Assembly: GCA_907165135.1 (NCBI GenBank)
Contig: OU015569.1
Location: forward strand, 11,656,501 to 11,720,500
Length of the DNA stretch: 64,000 bases
Direction of reading: 5' to 3'
Source of the DNA: Oikopleura dioica
Lineage: Eukaryota > Chordata > Appendicularia > Copelata > Oikopleuridae
The first letter of the stretch is position 1. Each line of letters opens with the position of its first letter. The notes beneath the pieces were generated by a model, which was not told the origin of the DNA, searched no databases, and worked only from the letters and a program-made list of their open reading frames with translations. Below are positions 11,141 to 22,701 of this stretch, one piece after another. The position numbers were made by a program, and so were the translations under genes.

Positions 11141-12112
11141 ATGCCATTTTTAGCGGGGCTACTCCCTTAACCCTTGTTGGTAGCACAATCACTTTCGTTC
11201 GGGACGTAATCTGCTGGTACTCTTCCCTTTTGGCTTTGCGTCAAGCTGGATCCGGCGAGGAGAGTAAACATTGCATAGATGCATAAATTTCTTTGCCCCT
11301 TCATTTGTCATGTAACACTTCCCCTTATCGATAGTTGTCATCCTATAGCGGCCTAAGCCCTTCCGGAATCGGAATCAATTCTGTGACACCTTTCGGCTTT
11401 ACGACTCGTAAGCCCGTTTTTACCCTTATCGGCCTTGTTTATCACATCGCTCATCGTTACTTGTTTGATCAATTTTGCTAATTCGGGCGGTCACGAGCGG
11501 AATTCAGCGCTAGAATTCGGGGTGTTATCTGCATAAAGGCCGCATCGGCCACAATTGCTGCAAAAACATTAAAAGTATCTGATGATGCGGTCAAGCAGGG
11601 CACAATAATTGACACCGCCAAAATGTGACGAATTACATCATTTTGACACCATTGCTAAAGCCGACCAACACCATCAACACCATCCGATTATGAACCGCCA
11701 CAAATGAGACAACAAGAAGAAAGCACCCTCCCGCCGACTCGACTCAAAACACAAGGATCAACAAGTTGCTCAAGAAACTTCAAATCCAGAATCAAGAAAT
11801 CAACCATTTTCAACTGCTTTTTAACAAAATTGGAGCTCTTTTTCAACCTTCTTTTTCGAAAAGGGTTGATTGATGAGCCGATGGCGAACTTGATAGTGAT
11901 GATAAATTATGGTGTTGGCAGGCGTCGTTGTGAGAGTTCTCGCCCCTTCCGGAGTGTTTATACAACAACAAGTTGAAAACTTCCGGGACAATGTGTCGCG
12001 GGCGGTAACTACAAAAAGCACTCAAAGATACTGAATCCTCGAACAAGGCGTTTCTTCCGTCTGAATCTCCTTTCTCACAAAACTAGAAGTTCTATTTTCA
12101 AAATTTAAAAAA
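11141..12112. other. Intergenic, no gene seen
   Basis: Mixed-composition sequence with several short overlapping frames and no convincing exons. It contains one AGCGCTAGAATTC motif at 11503. Confidence 0.4.
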
Positions 12113-12408
12113 AGGTACAAAATTGCAGTTTCTTTTTTAAATAATTTAAAAATTAAGGGTGTCATAATGTAAACTTTATAAGAAAAATCGTAGTTTCCCC
12201 CTGAGCCCGGCAACCTGTGTAGAAAACCTGAGTCAGGGTCTTACGAGGTTTTTCATAAAAGACATTTCAAACCCTGACTCAGGTTTTCTACACAGGTTGC
12301 CGAGCTCAGCAATCAAAAGAGGGCGAAAACTGCGACTTTTTTTATCAAGTTTAGATTGTGACACCCTTAATGTTTACACTATTTGAAAAAGAAACTGCAA
12401 TTTTGTAC
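12113..12408. repeat. Family B palindrome with family A at its centre
   Basis: Left arm GGTACAAAATTGCAGTTTC ... AAGGGTGTCATAATGTAAAC mirrored by right arm GTTTACACT..GAAACTGCAATTTTGTACC. A family A element (12201-12309) lies at the centre. Confidence 0.8.
12201..12309. repeat. Family A MITE, short form
   Basis: CTGAGCCCGGCAACCTGTG ... CACAGGTTGCCGAGCTCAG, near-perfect inverted ends. Confidence 0.9.
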
Positions 12409-12422
12409 CTTGTTCCAGCGAA

Positions 12423-12519
12423 CTGGGCTCGGCAACCTGTATAGAAAACCTGAGTCAGGGTCCAGGTAAAGACTTTTGAAACCCTGACACAGGTTTTCTA
12501 CACAGGTTGCCGAGCTCAG
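12423..12519. repeat. Family A MITE, short form
   Basis: CTGGGCTCGGCAACCTG ... CAGGTTGCCGAGCTCAG. The flanks are also inverted copies of each other (GCGAA / TTCGC). Confidence 0.9.
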
Positions 12520-13015
12520 TTCGCTCGAATAAGGTGTTTTTATTGGGTGTTTTTGATAATATAGAAGAGCGGAAGAAAGTGTGCGAGGAAGTGAAATTGT
12601 TGTTCGAAGGTCGCCATTAATAAACTATGGGCTTATCGCGCTGCCTGTGGCGGAACTCTAGATTCTTCACCGCATCTGATACGCTTTCCAAATCCGACCT
12701 TTTGCGGCAGAGTGCCTAAATACATAGCCTCTCAATCCCGCCAAGCGGTGTAAAAGCCGAATTACAACGGCTAGCACTAATTGTAAGAGAGGACTTGTAA
12801 GAAGGGTCAGTTACTCCTGCGGTTGGTGAATGAATGACCGCGACTTATCGCCAAAGATGGCGGCGGCAAGCCTTTCATCCCGCCGAACGGAAGGCTAACC
12901 TGAACGTGTAATGAGAAGCTGCTGTGGTTTGTTACTCCCTTAACGCGTACACTGATAATGAATCCATTCTTCAGCTCAGCCTCCTGAAAAATCCTATCTT
13001 TCTATATCTTTTTAA

Positions 13016-13254
13016 GGGCGTCAATATGCTAAGACTAAATGGCGAAAATCTATTTGTCAAAGTGAGACTTGCTCATTGATGGTTCTTTTGAAAAACTTTA
13101 ATAAGGGTTTCACTATGTTAATTCTGTATCTTTTTCCAGCTAAGTTAATATAGTGAAACCCTTATTAAAGTTTCTCAAAGAACGATCAATCAGCAAGTCT
13201 CACTTTGATAAATAAATTTTCTCCATAAAAACTTAGCATATTGACGCCCTTATT
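13016..13254. repeat. Family B palindrome
   Basis: A roughly 240-bp fold-back. AAGGGCGTCAATATGCTAAG and GTGAGACTTGCT.ATTGAT in the left arm are mirrored by ATCAATCAGCAAGTCTCAC and CTTAGCATATTGACGCCCTT on the right. The centre holds AATAAGGGTTTCACTATGTT and its inverse. It ends beside a CCCTAA tract. Confidence 0.85.
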
Positions 13255-13654
13255 ATTGAAACCCTAACCCTAGTTTTTTTTAATTATTTCTTGGAAGTAT
13301 TATGGTTTTTTCTTTCAATTCGAGAGCTAGCCATATAAAATGCCAAAATAAAAAAAGCAGCGTTAATCGGTGCCAAATGGACGCTAATCCGGTATTTTGC
13401 CGTAAGCTTATAATGTTAAAGTATTCGAAGAACATGTATCGGCCTGTCTTCTTCCCAAAATGTTTTTCCAACATTTTAATCTCTTGCACGACGCCAGGAA
13501 TCACAGAGGGAGAAAGATTTGGATACCTCGGTCTGGTAATTGTGCATGCTCAACACAAATTCAATCACCAACAAAATCCCACGCCAGCGTTCGATTTTTG
13601 GAAACAACTGCAACTCTCTTCCAAAAATAAAGATCTTCAAATCTGAAATAAAAT

Positions 13655-14068
13655 AATAATCGGGCATTTAATAATCGGCCAAGGACTATTGAATTCTAGC
13701 GCTGGAACTATTTGATCCAAAGAATTCCAAAGTTACAATTTCTTCATAAATTTTAAGGGCGTCCCTATAAGATATCCGAAGCCAGATTTTCAGGCAGATT
13801 TTTCACCCAGAGTTAACACAGTGACACCCTTATTTCTCTCCAAAAATATGAATAAAAGGCTTATATAATAGTTAGGCTGAAACATCGTATTTTTCAAGAG
13901 AAATAAGGGTGTCACTGTGTTAACTCTGGGGAACAATCTGCTTGAAAGTGAGGCTTCGGATATTTTATAGGGACACCCTTAAAATTTATGACCAGATTGT
14001 TACTTTGGAATTCTTTGGATCAAATAGTTCCAGCGCTAGAATTCAATAGTCCTTGGCCGATTATTAAC
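13655..14068. repeat. Large (about 410 bp) family B palindrome
   Basis: AATAATCGGCCAAGGACTAT and CTAGCGCTGGAACTATTTGA at the left are mirrored at 14025-14068. The inner arms (AGAGTTAACACAGTGACACC and inverse) flank a loop of about 50 bp. The arms are about 90% matched. Confidence 0.85.
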
Positions 14069-15740
14069 ATTCTTTTCTTGCAATTTGAAGGAAGAAGGAT
14101 CATCTTGAATTTGGTGTGAAGCGGGCGCGGCGGGGCTGCTTTTATGTCGGGGAAGGCTCCTATTATCCCCGAGTGGAAATGATTTTTCCCACTGGATCGT
14201 CCCAGTAATCGTTGCTCGGGCATGGGTAATGCTGCCGATCGGAATGTCGCCAAGCACTTTACAATTCAAACGCACTGTTAAAAGGCGACACCCTTATAAT
14301 ATGAAATATTTGTGGCAGCCTCTTTCTCTCCCAGAAAGAAAAGTACACTTATTAGCCAACCCCATATAGGTGGCTAAATACGGGCGAAATGACTTTTTCG
14401 GGATGCAGCTGCGTATTACGCACTTGACCGAGCTATTCGCCCTGGGAAAATAATTTTCATTCCTGTTAATTTTGGTGAAATCTGCCAATTACGCGACAAA
14501 TATTTTGGCTCCTCAAGGCCAAAAACCAAAATTTTATGAGTGATACCACCTGGTCGGTTTCCTCGCGGTAGTGATTTTTAGTTTTTATTTTATTAATTGT
14601 CGGATACTTTTAAGGGAGTAGACCTCGTTAAAGCTGGATTTTTGGCAGAATTTTCTCCTGAAGTTAATATAGAGGCATCCTTGTTTTAAGGGTTGGGGTT
14701 AGGGTTAGGGTCCAGCCTCGTTTTAAGGGTGTACCCACCTATTAAAGCTAAAGGTATCTCTATGTTAATTTTAGGAAGAAAATAGGCGTTATTGTTTAAG
14801 ATGCTGAGCCCCTTAAAACTGAGGGTTTTGATGTGCTATGAATTAACTGCTTCAATTTGGAAATCTAGCAGCGATTATCCTAGTTGCTAGATTTCACGAG
14901 GACCGACCGGGCTTGCAAAATTAAATCTGTTATCATAAAAGCCGGCGGAGTATTATCGGACGAGGTCGGCGCGCCCAGGCCACAAGAGAGGGCGAAATTG
15001 TTCCTTGTGGTCGACTTGGGGCTTCGTGGCCGAATTGAGGGTGTGATGCAAGTTATGATTGACGATCGCCAAGGATCGCTTTTCCAAAAATGTCGGCTTC
15101 ACAGCCGTTGCCTCAGCCAAGTGGCTCAGCTACCTGAGATATCGATTTAAATCTCGACAAAATCCAAATAAAGGCATCTTTGTCCGACATGGATTACGGA
15201 ATTGGACACTTGAGTACACCAAGCACCGCCATCCTGCTCTAGAAAAAGCAAAAATCAAATTGAAAAATACTCAAAAGTAAAATAGTTAAAATTACCTAAC
15301 CAAGTATTATTCAAACTAAAAATCTCTTTTTCTATTCTAGGGCGTTTTTGAAACATGGCCGGAGAATGCGCGAGGGTTCACACAAGTTTGTAGATTGCTA
15401 GAAAGTAGTTTGTTATTGGAATGATTGTGTGTGTGTATGCCAGAGTTCGACATTCTTGCTGGGCAGAGCATTGAATTCCGAAAGGTAGTAGCGTTATGTC
15501 ATTATTCAAAAAATATTCGCAAAATATTTGCGCCGCTTTATTTTCTTTCGAATTAGGGGGAGTTTTTTTGAATCCAGTTTTTTGGTTCAAAATTTTTATT
15601 TTAAGGGTGTACTCAGCGTTATTCTTAATAAGAAAACAAAGGATAAATATCGAAGCTTCATTTCTGTAAAAGAAAGTAAGGGTGTCACTGTGTAAAATGG
15701 GTATTTGAGAGATGAAATAGACCCTTACCCTAAAAAGACC
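14069..15740. other. Intergenic, repeat-rich, no firm gene
   Basis: Contains family B motifs (14640-14780, 15600-15690), a TTAGGG tract at 14692-14712, and an open stretch at 14884-15280 (plus-strand residues include IFVRHGLRNWTLEYTKHRH) that shows no clear splice partners or family. I cannot support a gene call there. Confidence 0.4.
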
Positions 15741-15898
15741 GGGATGGTGTCTGGAACCGACAAAAAATTTCGACAAATTTTGCGTGGGCGGCTACTCGGT
15801 TGCTGATTGGCCGGTTTGCCAAATCCAGGCTTCTGATTGGTTGAAAATTTCCACGTAAAATTTGTCGAAATATTTTTGTCGGTTCCAGGCACCTCCCC
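15741..15898. mobile_element. Family C hAT-like MITE (158 bp), copy 1
   Basis: Terminal inverted repeats GGGATGGTGTCTGGAACCGA and, from the other end, GGGGAGGTGCCTGGAACCGA. The inner arms contain TTTCGACAAATTTTGCGTGG and its inverse. It is flanked by exact 8-bp duplications AAAAGACC (15733-15740 and 15899-15906). Length and duplication size match the other two copies. Confidence 0.88.
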
Positions 15899-15906
15899 AA
15901 AAGACC

Positions 15907-15930
15907 CAGCCCTAACCCTAACCCTAGCCC
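15907..15930. repeat. Interstitial telomere-like repeat
   Basis: Three CCCTAA units directly beside the family C element. Confidence 0.7.
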
Positions 15931-16646
15931 GGAATCCTTTTCTCTTTTCTGGTCCTGAATGGATGAGAAATCGAGAAAAAATAAAGTGTTGAATTACAGA
16001 AAAAAAAGCGGTTGATGTTTAGACTGCGGCGGATATTCTTCCGGTAAAGAAGATATATTGTCGGTATGGATTTTTGAACGATTAATCCGGTCACATATTG
16101 TTTTGTATTGTTTCGTAGCGATCATGTCACCGAGTTCAGCTCATCTTCAAACGCTATAATCCGCGCACAAAAGCGTGAAATGCAAAACTCTCGCAAAACA
16201 CAAATCAAAATAATCTGAGCTCGGAATCGCTCTAGAATCAAACCACAAGAACAGTATTGCTCGCTAAAGAGCATTGTTTCGAATGCTTCATTCATTATGT
16301 ATTTGGGGCGATTTGGCTGGGCTTTCTGCTGCGTTGTTTCCACAACGGGATAAACAGAGTGTTGCCCAAACCGATTTTAGCGCTAGAATGTGTGAAAAGA
16401 GCATAAAAGGATTAGCACCCGCCGGAAACAAAGCTAACCCAAGATCAGGCAACGCCTTATAACACCACAACGCACCATCATAATCACAACAAAGAAACTA
16501 ACGTAATGCTAAAGCACAGTAGTTAAGGGGGTACACCTCATAAAGCCCGACTTTCAAGCTGTCTTTTCCGGGAAAAATAATGGAGGTTACCCCAAACGCA
16601 AAAATCTTACATTTCTGAAGATAATTGGAGACTACTCTGTGAATCT

Positions 16647-17090
16647 GCCTGTAACAGAGTTGCAAATTTGCTGAGCTGAGTGAGCTGAGCTGGCTGAGTG
16701 AGCTCAGCTCAGTGATTTTGGAAAGTGATCTGATCTGCTCAGCTCAGTTCAGCTCAGACAATTTTTACTCAGCTCAGCTCAGCTCCGCTCAATTATTTTC
16801 GAACATGATCTGTTCTGCTCAGCTCAGACAACTATCACTTAGCTCAGCTCAGCTCAGCTCAATGATTTGAATACAATTTTACTACCAAAAAAAACAGTAA
16901 AAAACAGCTCAGCTCAGCTCTAATTAGGGTCCGCTCAGCTCAGCTCAGCTCAACTCTCTTAAACAAAAGGTCTGCTCAGCTCAGCTCCGCTCAATGACCT
17001 CTGAAAAAGGCCAGCTCAGCTCAAAGAAATTTTTACTCAGGTCAGCTCTGCTCAGAAAAATTAATCAAAATTTGCAACTCTGGCCTGTAA
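16647..17090. mobile_element. hAT-like element with (GCTCA)n core
   Basis: The element 16655-17082 (428 bp) has perfect 15-bp inverted ends, CAGAGTTGCAAATTT. It is bracketed by exact 8-bp direct repeats GCCTGTAA (16647-16654; 17083-17090). The interior is made mostly of GCTCAGCTCA-type pentamer tracts separated by short spacers. No transposase frame is present, so it is non-autonomous. CAGAG termini and an 8-bp duplication are typical of hAT elements. Confidence 0.9.
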
Positions 17091-17937
17091 AGCTACAGTA
17101 AAGAAGGGTATTACATCTTTTACTTCTATGGTTATCATTGTCACCCCCTTATTCGATTTTACCAATAATGATCCTAATTTTTTTAACGATAATGGTCAGT
17201 GGGTAGAAAAAAAATCTAGATCGGTCATTTCATTTTCTTCTATTTTGGCAACAAATAAATTGTGTTGCGTCCCCCTCAAAAAAGCGCTCTCGACAAAGCT
17301 CGTCTTTGAGGTGTCTTGAAAATCATGTTCATTTTGGGTGCTTAAGGTGTCGCAGCGGTGGAGCAGCCTTCTTTGATGACTAGCAAATGTGTGTTCTCCT
17401 CCCTCACCGAGATTCATTTCCACCGTTCATTTTTCTTGACTACTTGTTTCTTATTATCTTCATTTGAGAATCGAATTATAGTGACAACATCATCCCGCGA
17501 CCTTTTTCTGACCCGCGAGATATTATTCTCAAACGAGCTCCAATTAATCGAAATTACGATTAATTATATTTTCCACTTTTTTTTGTTCCCACGCTGGGCG
17601 TAAACAATGCTCAATCGTTCTAGCGCTAGTTATTCTGCGTTTCTTTTCAAGACTTGAGAATCGTGATTGGCCGTTTTTGGAGCCTATAGGCATTGTCTGG
17701 CGCGATTATAACTTCCATTGTTCGCGGTGGCGAGGAGCAAAAGCGCCCTCGCCTCCGCTCTGGCGCCCTCGTTCTCCGCCGCCGCCACCACCAGTTACAC
17801 CAAAATACCTTTATTCGAATTAATTGACAACCACAAAGCACAACGCAAAGAAAAAAAGATAGCAATACTTTTCCAATCAAAAAAACTTTTCCAGAGCTAA
17901 AATCTCCCCAAAGATAAAAAAAAAAATATCCCCAGAA
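17091..17937. other. Upstream region of SoxD gene
   Basis: No exon with family support is seen. A GCC/CCT-rich stretch at about 17720-17800 may be 5'UTR or promoter of the SoxD gene. A TTCTAGCGCTAG motif lies at 17619. Confidence 0.4.
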
Positions 17938-20900
17938 ATGGCAGATATTAGCCCCAACACAATCGAAGTGACCCCAGAGTCGCCAGTCGAAACACCCCGA
18001 GAGCTAAAACCATCAGTATTCGACGAGGATGACGAAGAAATTCCCATTGTCGATGCGCCAGTTCCGTTTACCCCCGAATCCACCCCGGAAAAGGTCGGTA
18101 GCTCGGCAGACATCACCCCAGAGGATCCCCAAGAGGCAGAGGAGGAAATCGAGGAAATCGAAACAGCCCCAGCCCAGGCGCCTGATTATCTGAAACTGAA
18201 GGCTGATGTTGACCGGTTACAGAAGATCCTAACTGCACAAAATCAGCCAGCAGCTCCCGCTGCAGCTCCAGAGGTACGTACGATTCTAGAGCTAGAGGAG
18301 AGAGATAGATAGAGCGCCGGAATTTGGCGCGATAAGAAAACTCTCCCCCTTGTAGTACTGATAATAGGGGTTGGTTTATCTTTATTGATACGGCTGCGAT
18401 TTTGGTCGGGCTGGGAGTATCAATGGGACCACTGATTGGTGCTTTGTCCGCTGATCGCAGCACCGCCAGTTGACCGCGACAACCGCGACGTACCAAGTTA
18501 ATATAATACTAATTTGCCCGCGATAGCTCCTTTCTCAGACAATTTTAAATTTCACCAACCAATTCCATTTTTTCAGCCCAGCAGCGCGGAAGAAGGAGTC
18601 GACTGGAAGGAGCGCTGCAAAACGCTCGAGCTCCAGCTCCAGCAACTCGTCGCCCAGCAAATCATTCAAGCTCAGCAACAAGCCCAAGCTCAAGCTCAGG
18701 CAAATCCTGGACAAGCTCAAATGAATCTCCTCCAGCTCTTGTCGAAGACGGTTCAGTCCATTCCAGCCCAAAAGAAAGAAGAAATCCCAATCGCCAATTC
18801 CGTTTCCGCGCCAATTTCAAACCCACTCTTCCCGAATCCGCTGCAAACGTTGATGCGCCAGCGCGAAATGCAGATTCTCCAGCAACAGCAGCAACACCAA
18901 GCTGCCCAGCAACAACAGCAGCAGGCGCAGCAGCAACAACAGCCCAATCAAGACCTTCTCGGTCTCCTGAACTTCCAACGAGGACTCCAGCGACCCAGTG
19001 TTAGTCTTCCTTCTCCCTGTCTTCCTCCACGTGTTTCTAGTCCAAAGGTAAGCTATCTTTCCTGACTCGGGCTTTTACACAGGTCTGGGCTCGGCAACCT
19101 GAGAAGAAAACCTGAGTCAGGGTCTCAAAAATCAAAAATGAAAAGCCGCGTAGCGGCTTTTTAAAAACGAAGCCGCGAAGCGGCTTCGCAAAAATATTAT
19201 TCAACATTATTTTTAACTTCTGGCGAAGCCGCTTTGCGGCTTCGTTTTTTAAAAAGCCGCTACGCGGATTTTCATTTTTGATATTCCAGACCCTGACTCA
19301 GGTTTCTACTCGGGTTGCCGAGCCCAGAAATCAGTTCTTTTAAAATTTGAACCCTTTTTTTTTTAAAAAATACTGATTTTTTCGCTGCAATTTCTGATTC
19401 GTGGGAAAGGGGGAAGCAAAGAGAGAAGGAAAGTTATTCTTTCAATAGTTGCTTGTTTGCACAGTGGTGCGACAATTGGTGGTGTTTTTGGATGCTCTGT
19501 GATAAACCAGCAACGATAATACCCAACCGGTCGCTACAGAGGCCGCCCGCCGTAATCTGTCCTTGGCCACAAAAACTGATTCGCAACCGCCAAACGCAAA
19601 CTCTTTTTTTTTCTCCTTCTTACTCTTTTTTGTGAAAGTATTTTTCCAAAATCTTAATCGGCTTAGGATCATTTTGCGATTTTCAATGGAAATGTTTTCT
19701 ATCAAAAATTATCAAAATTTCTATTTTCACTTTTTACTAGAAACTGGCTACTGTTACTACATCGAAGTTTGCTTTTTCTCTCATTTGCTTTTTATTTTTT
19801 GAAAATGCCGCGGAGGCCTCTTGGCATGCAAAAATGCATGTAGTCCTGCCATGTAGTGGGATACAGGGAATAACGAGTTCCGGCCACTTATCATGACAAC
19901 TCGGGGGAAGATTTTTACGATTTTGAATCGTTTTAGTTTACAAACTGTCCGATTTGAATAAATGTACTAATTCGCGACAAAGTACACAAAACACAGCAAT
20001 TTAATAATATAAGCAAAATAATTTTTGTTAAGAAAAACAATTATAAGGGTATACCCGTCGAAAAGTCTTATTTTCCACAGCTTTTTTGTGTTTTTTTAAC
20101 AGAGTGAGACCCTTATTTAATCATTTAGAATGAATCTTTAGACCCTTGTTAATGATAAAAGTTAACGGCCCTTACCCCCTTAAGGTGTTGGAGTTTGATT
20201 TTTTTAGCGGAATTAGAGCTAAATACGGGGTTTAAACTTTTATTTAGCTTGATAAAATAAGGGTATCTCTATGTTAACTCTAAGTTAAAAGTGGCCCGAA
20301 AAATTGGTCTCAAAGTTCAAAATTTTTTTTATGAAAATATTCGAAATCGAGCATCAAATTCTAAATTTGATAAAAGGCAGTGTTCGCGACCTCTCCTCGG
20401 ATAATAACTGGCTAATTCAGGAAGATCGGAAACGCTCGAGCCCGGAGCCAACGTCTCTGCCGCTTGGTACAAAAACGGACATCACCTCACGCACCGGTAA
20501 GTTTTCAACGGTCATTTCCTCGCGCCGATTCCGGCCGCTCTTTTTTCATTAAAACACGGAGCTGACCCCGGATCAATTTGATTCTTATCGCAACACTAAA
20601 AATTAAAGCTCTAAATTAAAGCCGACGAATCGGGAGTTCAATCGGACGCCAGCGGTTCTGATGGGTCCCCGAGCTCGCCAAAACGTGCCAAGCTCGATCG
20701 CGACTCGCCAAAGACAGTTTCGCCCTCGACCAGTTCTGGAATCGGAGTGACGATGACCTCGTCGCCCAACTCGTCCTATCTCACCTCGCCGCTGCTCACC
20801 TCCGCTGTCAACGCCGGCCATCTTCAAATGCCGACTCCTCGACTCCCCGTCGCTGGATTGAGCGGTCTAATGGGCCACGCCTCCTTCCCCTTCCAGCAAG

Positions 20901-22221
20901 CCCCTCAAAAAGGTACAATCCAAACCCCCCTTTCCAGCCTTTACGTCCATTCTAGAGCTGGTAAACCACAATCATGAACCTCCACGCCACTTTCGCGAGC
21001 CGCCACAAGAACAGAAGCCCCATATTAAACGGCCAATGAACGCCTTCATGGTCTGGGCCAAAGACGAGCGACGCAAGATTCTTCAACAATTCCCAGACAT
21101 GCACAACTCCAACATTTCCAAAATTCTCGGTAAGCAAAATCGATCTCTTCTGAGAAAAATTAACATATTGATACCCTTATTTTAACCCCTCAAGCCCCAT
21201 TTTAACCCTTAACTTCTCAGGCCAACGCTGGAAAACGATGTGCGACGAAGAGAAAAAGCCCTACTACGAAGAGCAGCAGCGATTGTCCAAAGCCCACATG
21301 GCAAAATACCCCGATTACAAGTACCGCCCTCGCCCAAAACGAACCTGCCTCGTCAACGGCAAAAAAGTCAGAATCACCGAATACAAGGTAGTGCTTTCAT
21401 TCCCTTCCCCAGTCTTTCAAACCCCGATTTCTAGGAAATGATGAAGCAAAATCACCTGAACGACCAAATGAAAGGAATGGAAACGCCTCGAGTTTTCCAG
21501 GACGGTCCTCGATTTCCCTTCAACCTCACAGCTGCGAATCTCCTCGCTAACAACCTCTACCCTCAGCTAACTCACAACGCACAGGTAAAAATCCGCAGCA
21601 AATTTAAGGGTGTCAACAACCAATTCTTCAGTTTTTTCTTAACTTTTTTACATTGGGTTGAAGACAGGGCTCGGCAATCTGAGTAGAAAACCTGAGTCAG
21701 GGTCTGAAAGAGCAAAAATGAAAAGCCGCTACGCGGCTTTTCATTTTTGCTCTTTCAGACCCTGACTCAGGTTTTCTACTCAGGTTGCCGAGCCCAGGTT
21801 GAAGAAAGAAGTGACATCCTTATTAGAACAATTGCTTTCTTTTTTTGCCCTAACTAAAATAAGGGTGTCACTCCGAAAAGTCCAAAAGAAAAGAAATTCT
21901 CAAGAAAAACCCTCCGCGCTGCATATTTTGCCCTCAACAGTACTCTCCCCTTATCATTACATTTTAACTAGCACCAGTCGCTCTCTATTATTGTTGAAAT
22001 TTCAGGAGCGGCGACGTATGTTGTCTAAATATCTTTGATTTTCTGAAAAGCGCAACACTACGCCGATTAATCCCATTTACAAACTCAATTATCGTACCCG
22101 TCTGTGGTGAAAATCTCTCCCTTATTCGAGTTTCTTTTTTTCAATTTCTATTTTTCAGAGCCTGATGGGACTTACCAACGCCAACTTGCCAACATCGCTA
22201 CTGCCCAATTCCGCCGAATAA
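17938..22221 (+). CDS. SoxD: SoxD (Sox5/6/13-like) HMG-box transcription factor
   Basis: Eight exons: 17938-18273, 18577-19047, 20421-20496, 20622-20912, 20956-21129, 21221-21387, 21435-21584, 22159-22221. All phases agree. Exon 1 is acidic. Exon 2 encodes the SoxD hallmark coiled coil and Gln-rich box ([19 protein letters not shown], then poly-Gln). The HMG box spans exons 5-6: [54 protein letters not shown], then YRPRPKRTC. It binds the DNA minor groove and dimerises through the coil; it is nuclear. The intron inside the box falls after KIL. Introns 2 and 7 are enlarged by family A elements. A 43-bp piece of exon 2 (19004-19040) also looks like a retained intron (GTGTTAG...TTTCTAG). Confidence 0.96.
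19085..19327. repeat. Family A MITE, long form (SoxD intron 2)
   Basis: CTGGGCTCGGCAACCTG ... GGGTTGCCGAGCCCAG with internal AAAGCCGCGTAGCGGCTTTT and GAAGCCGCGAAGCGGCTTCG hairpins arranged symmetrically. A fragment of another copy (CTTTTACACAGG) abuts its left end. Confidence 0.92.
20035..20290. repeat. Family B repeat sequence (SoxD intron 2)
   Basis: Multiple AAGGGTGT/ACCCTTAT motifs in opposite orientations, ending AATAAGGGTATCTCTATGTT. The palindrome is poorly preserved. Confidence 0.5.
21657..21805. mobile_element. Family A MITE with 8-bp target duplication (SoxD intron 7)
   Basis: The element 21665-21797 (133 bp) begins CAGGGCTCGGCAATCTG and ends CAGGTTGCCGAGCCCAG. Direct repeats GTTGAAGA flank it (21657-21664; 21798-21805). 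It is a nearly perfect palindrome. Confidence 0.92.
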
Positions 22222-22384
22222 AAAAAACTTCTGCGAAAAGAAAAGAAGATTTCATTAAAAAAAAGACCCTTTTAAAATTGAATTGTTTTTATTATTCATT
22301 TCACTGTATAAAGAAAAAAATCGCTCTGTGCCTTCTTTAAATGCCTGTAAATATATTTTAAACCAAAATTAAATCACTATTTCT

Positions 22385-22535
22385 CGGCTCAGAAACCTGT
22401 GTAGAAAACCTGACTCAGGGTTCTGGAAGAATTTTAAAGAATTTTGGTGAAGCAGCTTTGCGGCTTTTTTTCTTAGAAAAGCCGCTGCGCGGCTTTCACC
22501 AAAGGTCTTTCAGAACCCTGAGTCAGGGTTTCTGA
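22385..22535. repeat. Family A MITE (copy 1 of a pair)
   Basis: CTCAGAAACCTGTGTAG ... CAGGGTTTCTGAG with GCGGCTT hairpin modules. It immediately precedes a second copy. Confidence 0.85.
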
Positions 22536-22701
22536 GTTTAAAAACCTGTGAAGAAAACCTGACTCAGGGTTCTTGAAGAATTTTGAATGCTTTTGGTGAA
22601 GCCGCTTCGCGGCTTTTTTTTTAGAAAAGCCGCTGCGCGGCTTTCATCAAAGTTCTTTCAAAACCCTGAGTCAGGTTTTCTACACAGGTTTCTGAGCCCA
22701 G
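22536..22701. repeat. Family A MITE (copy 2 of a pair)
   Basis: AAAAACCTGTGAAGAAAACC ... TACACAGGTTTCTGAGCCC. It shares the variant terminal GTTTCTGAG with its neighbour, so the pair is probably a tandem duplication. Confidence 0.85.
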
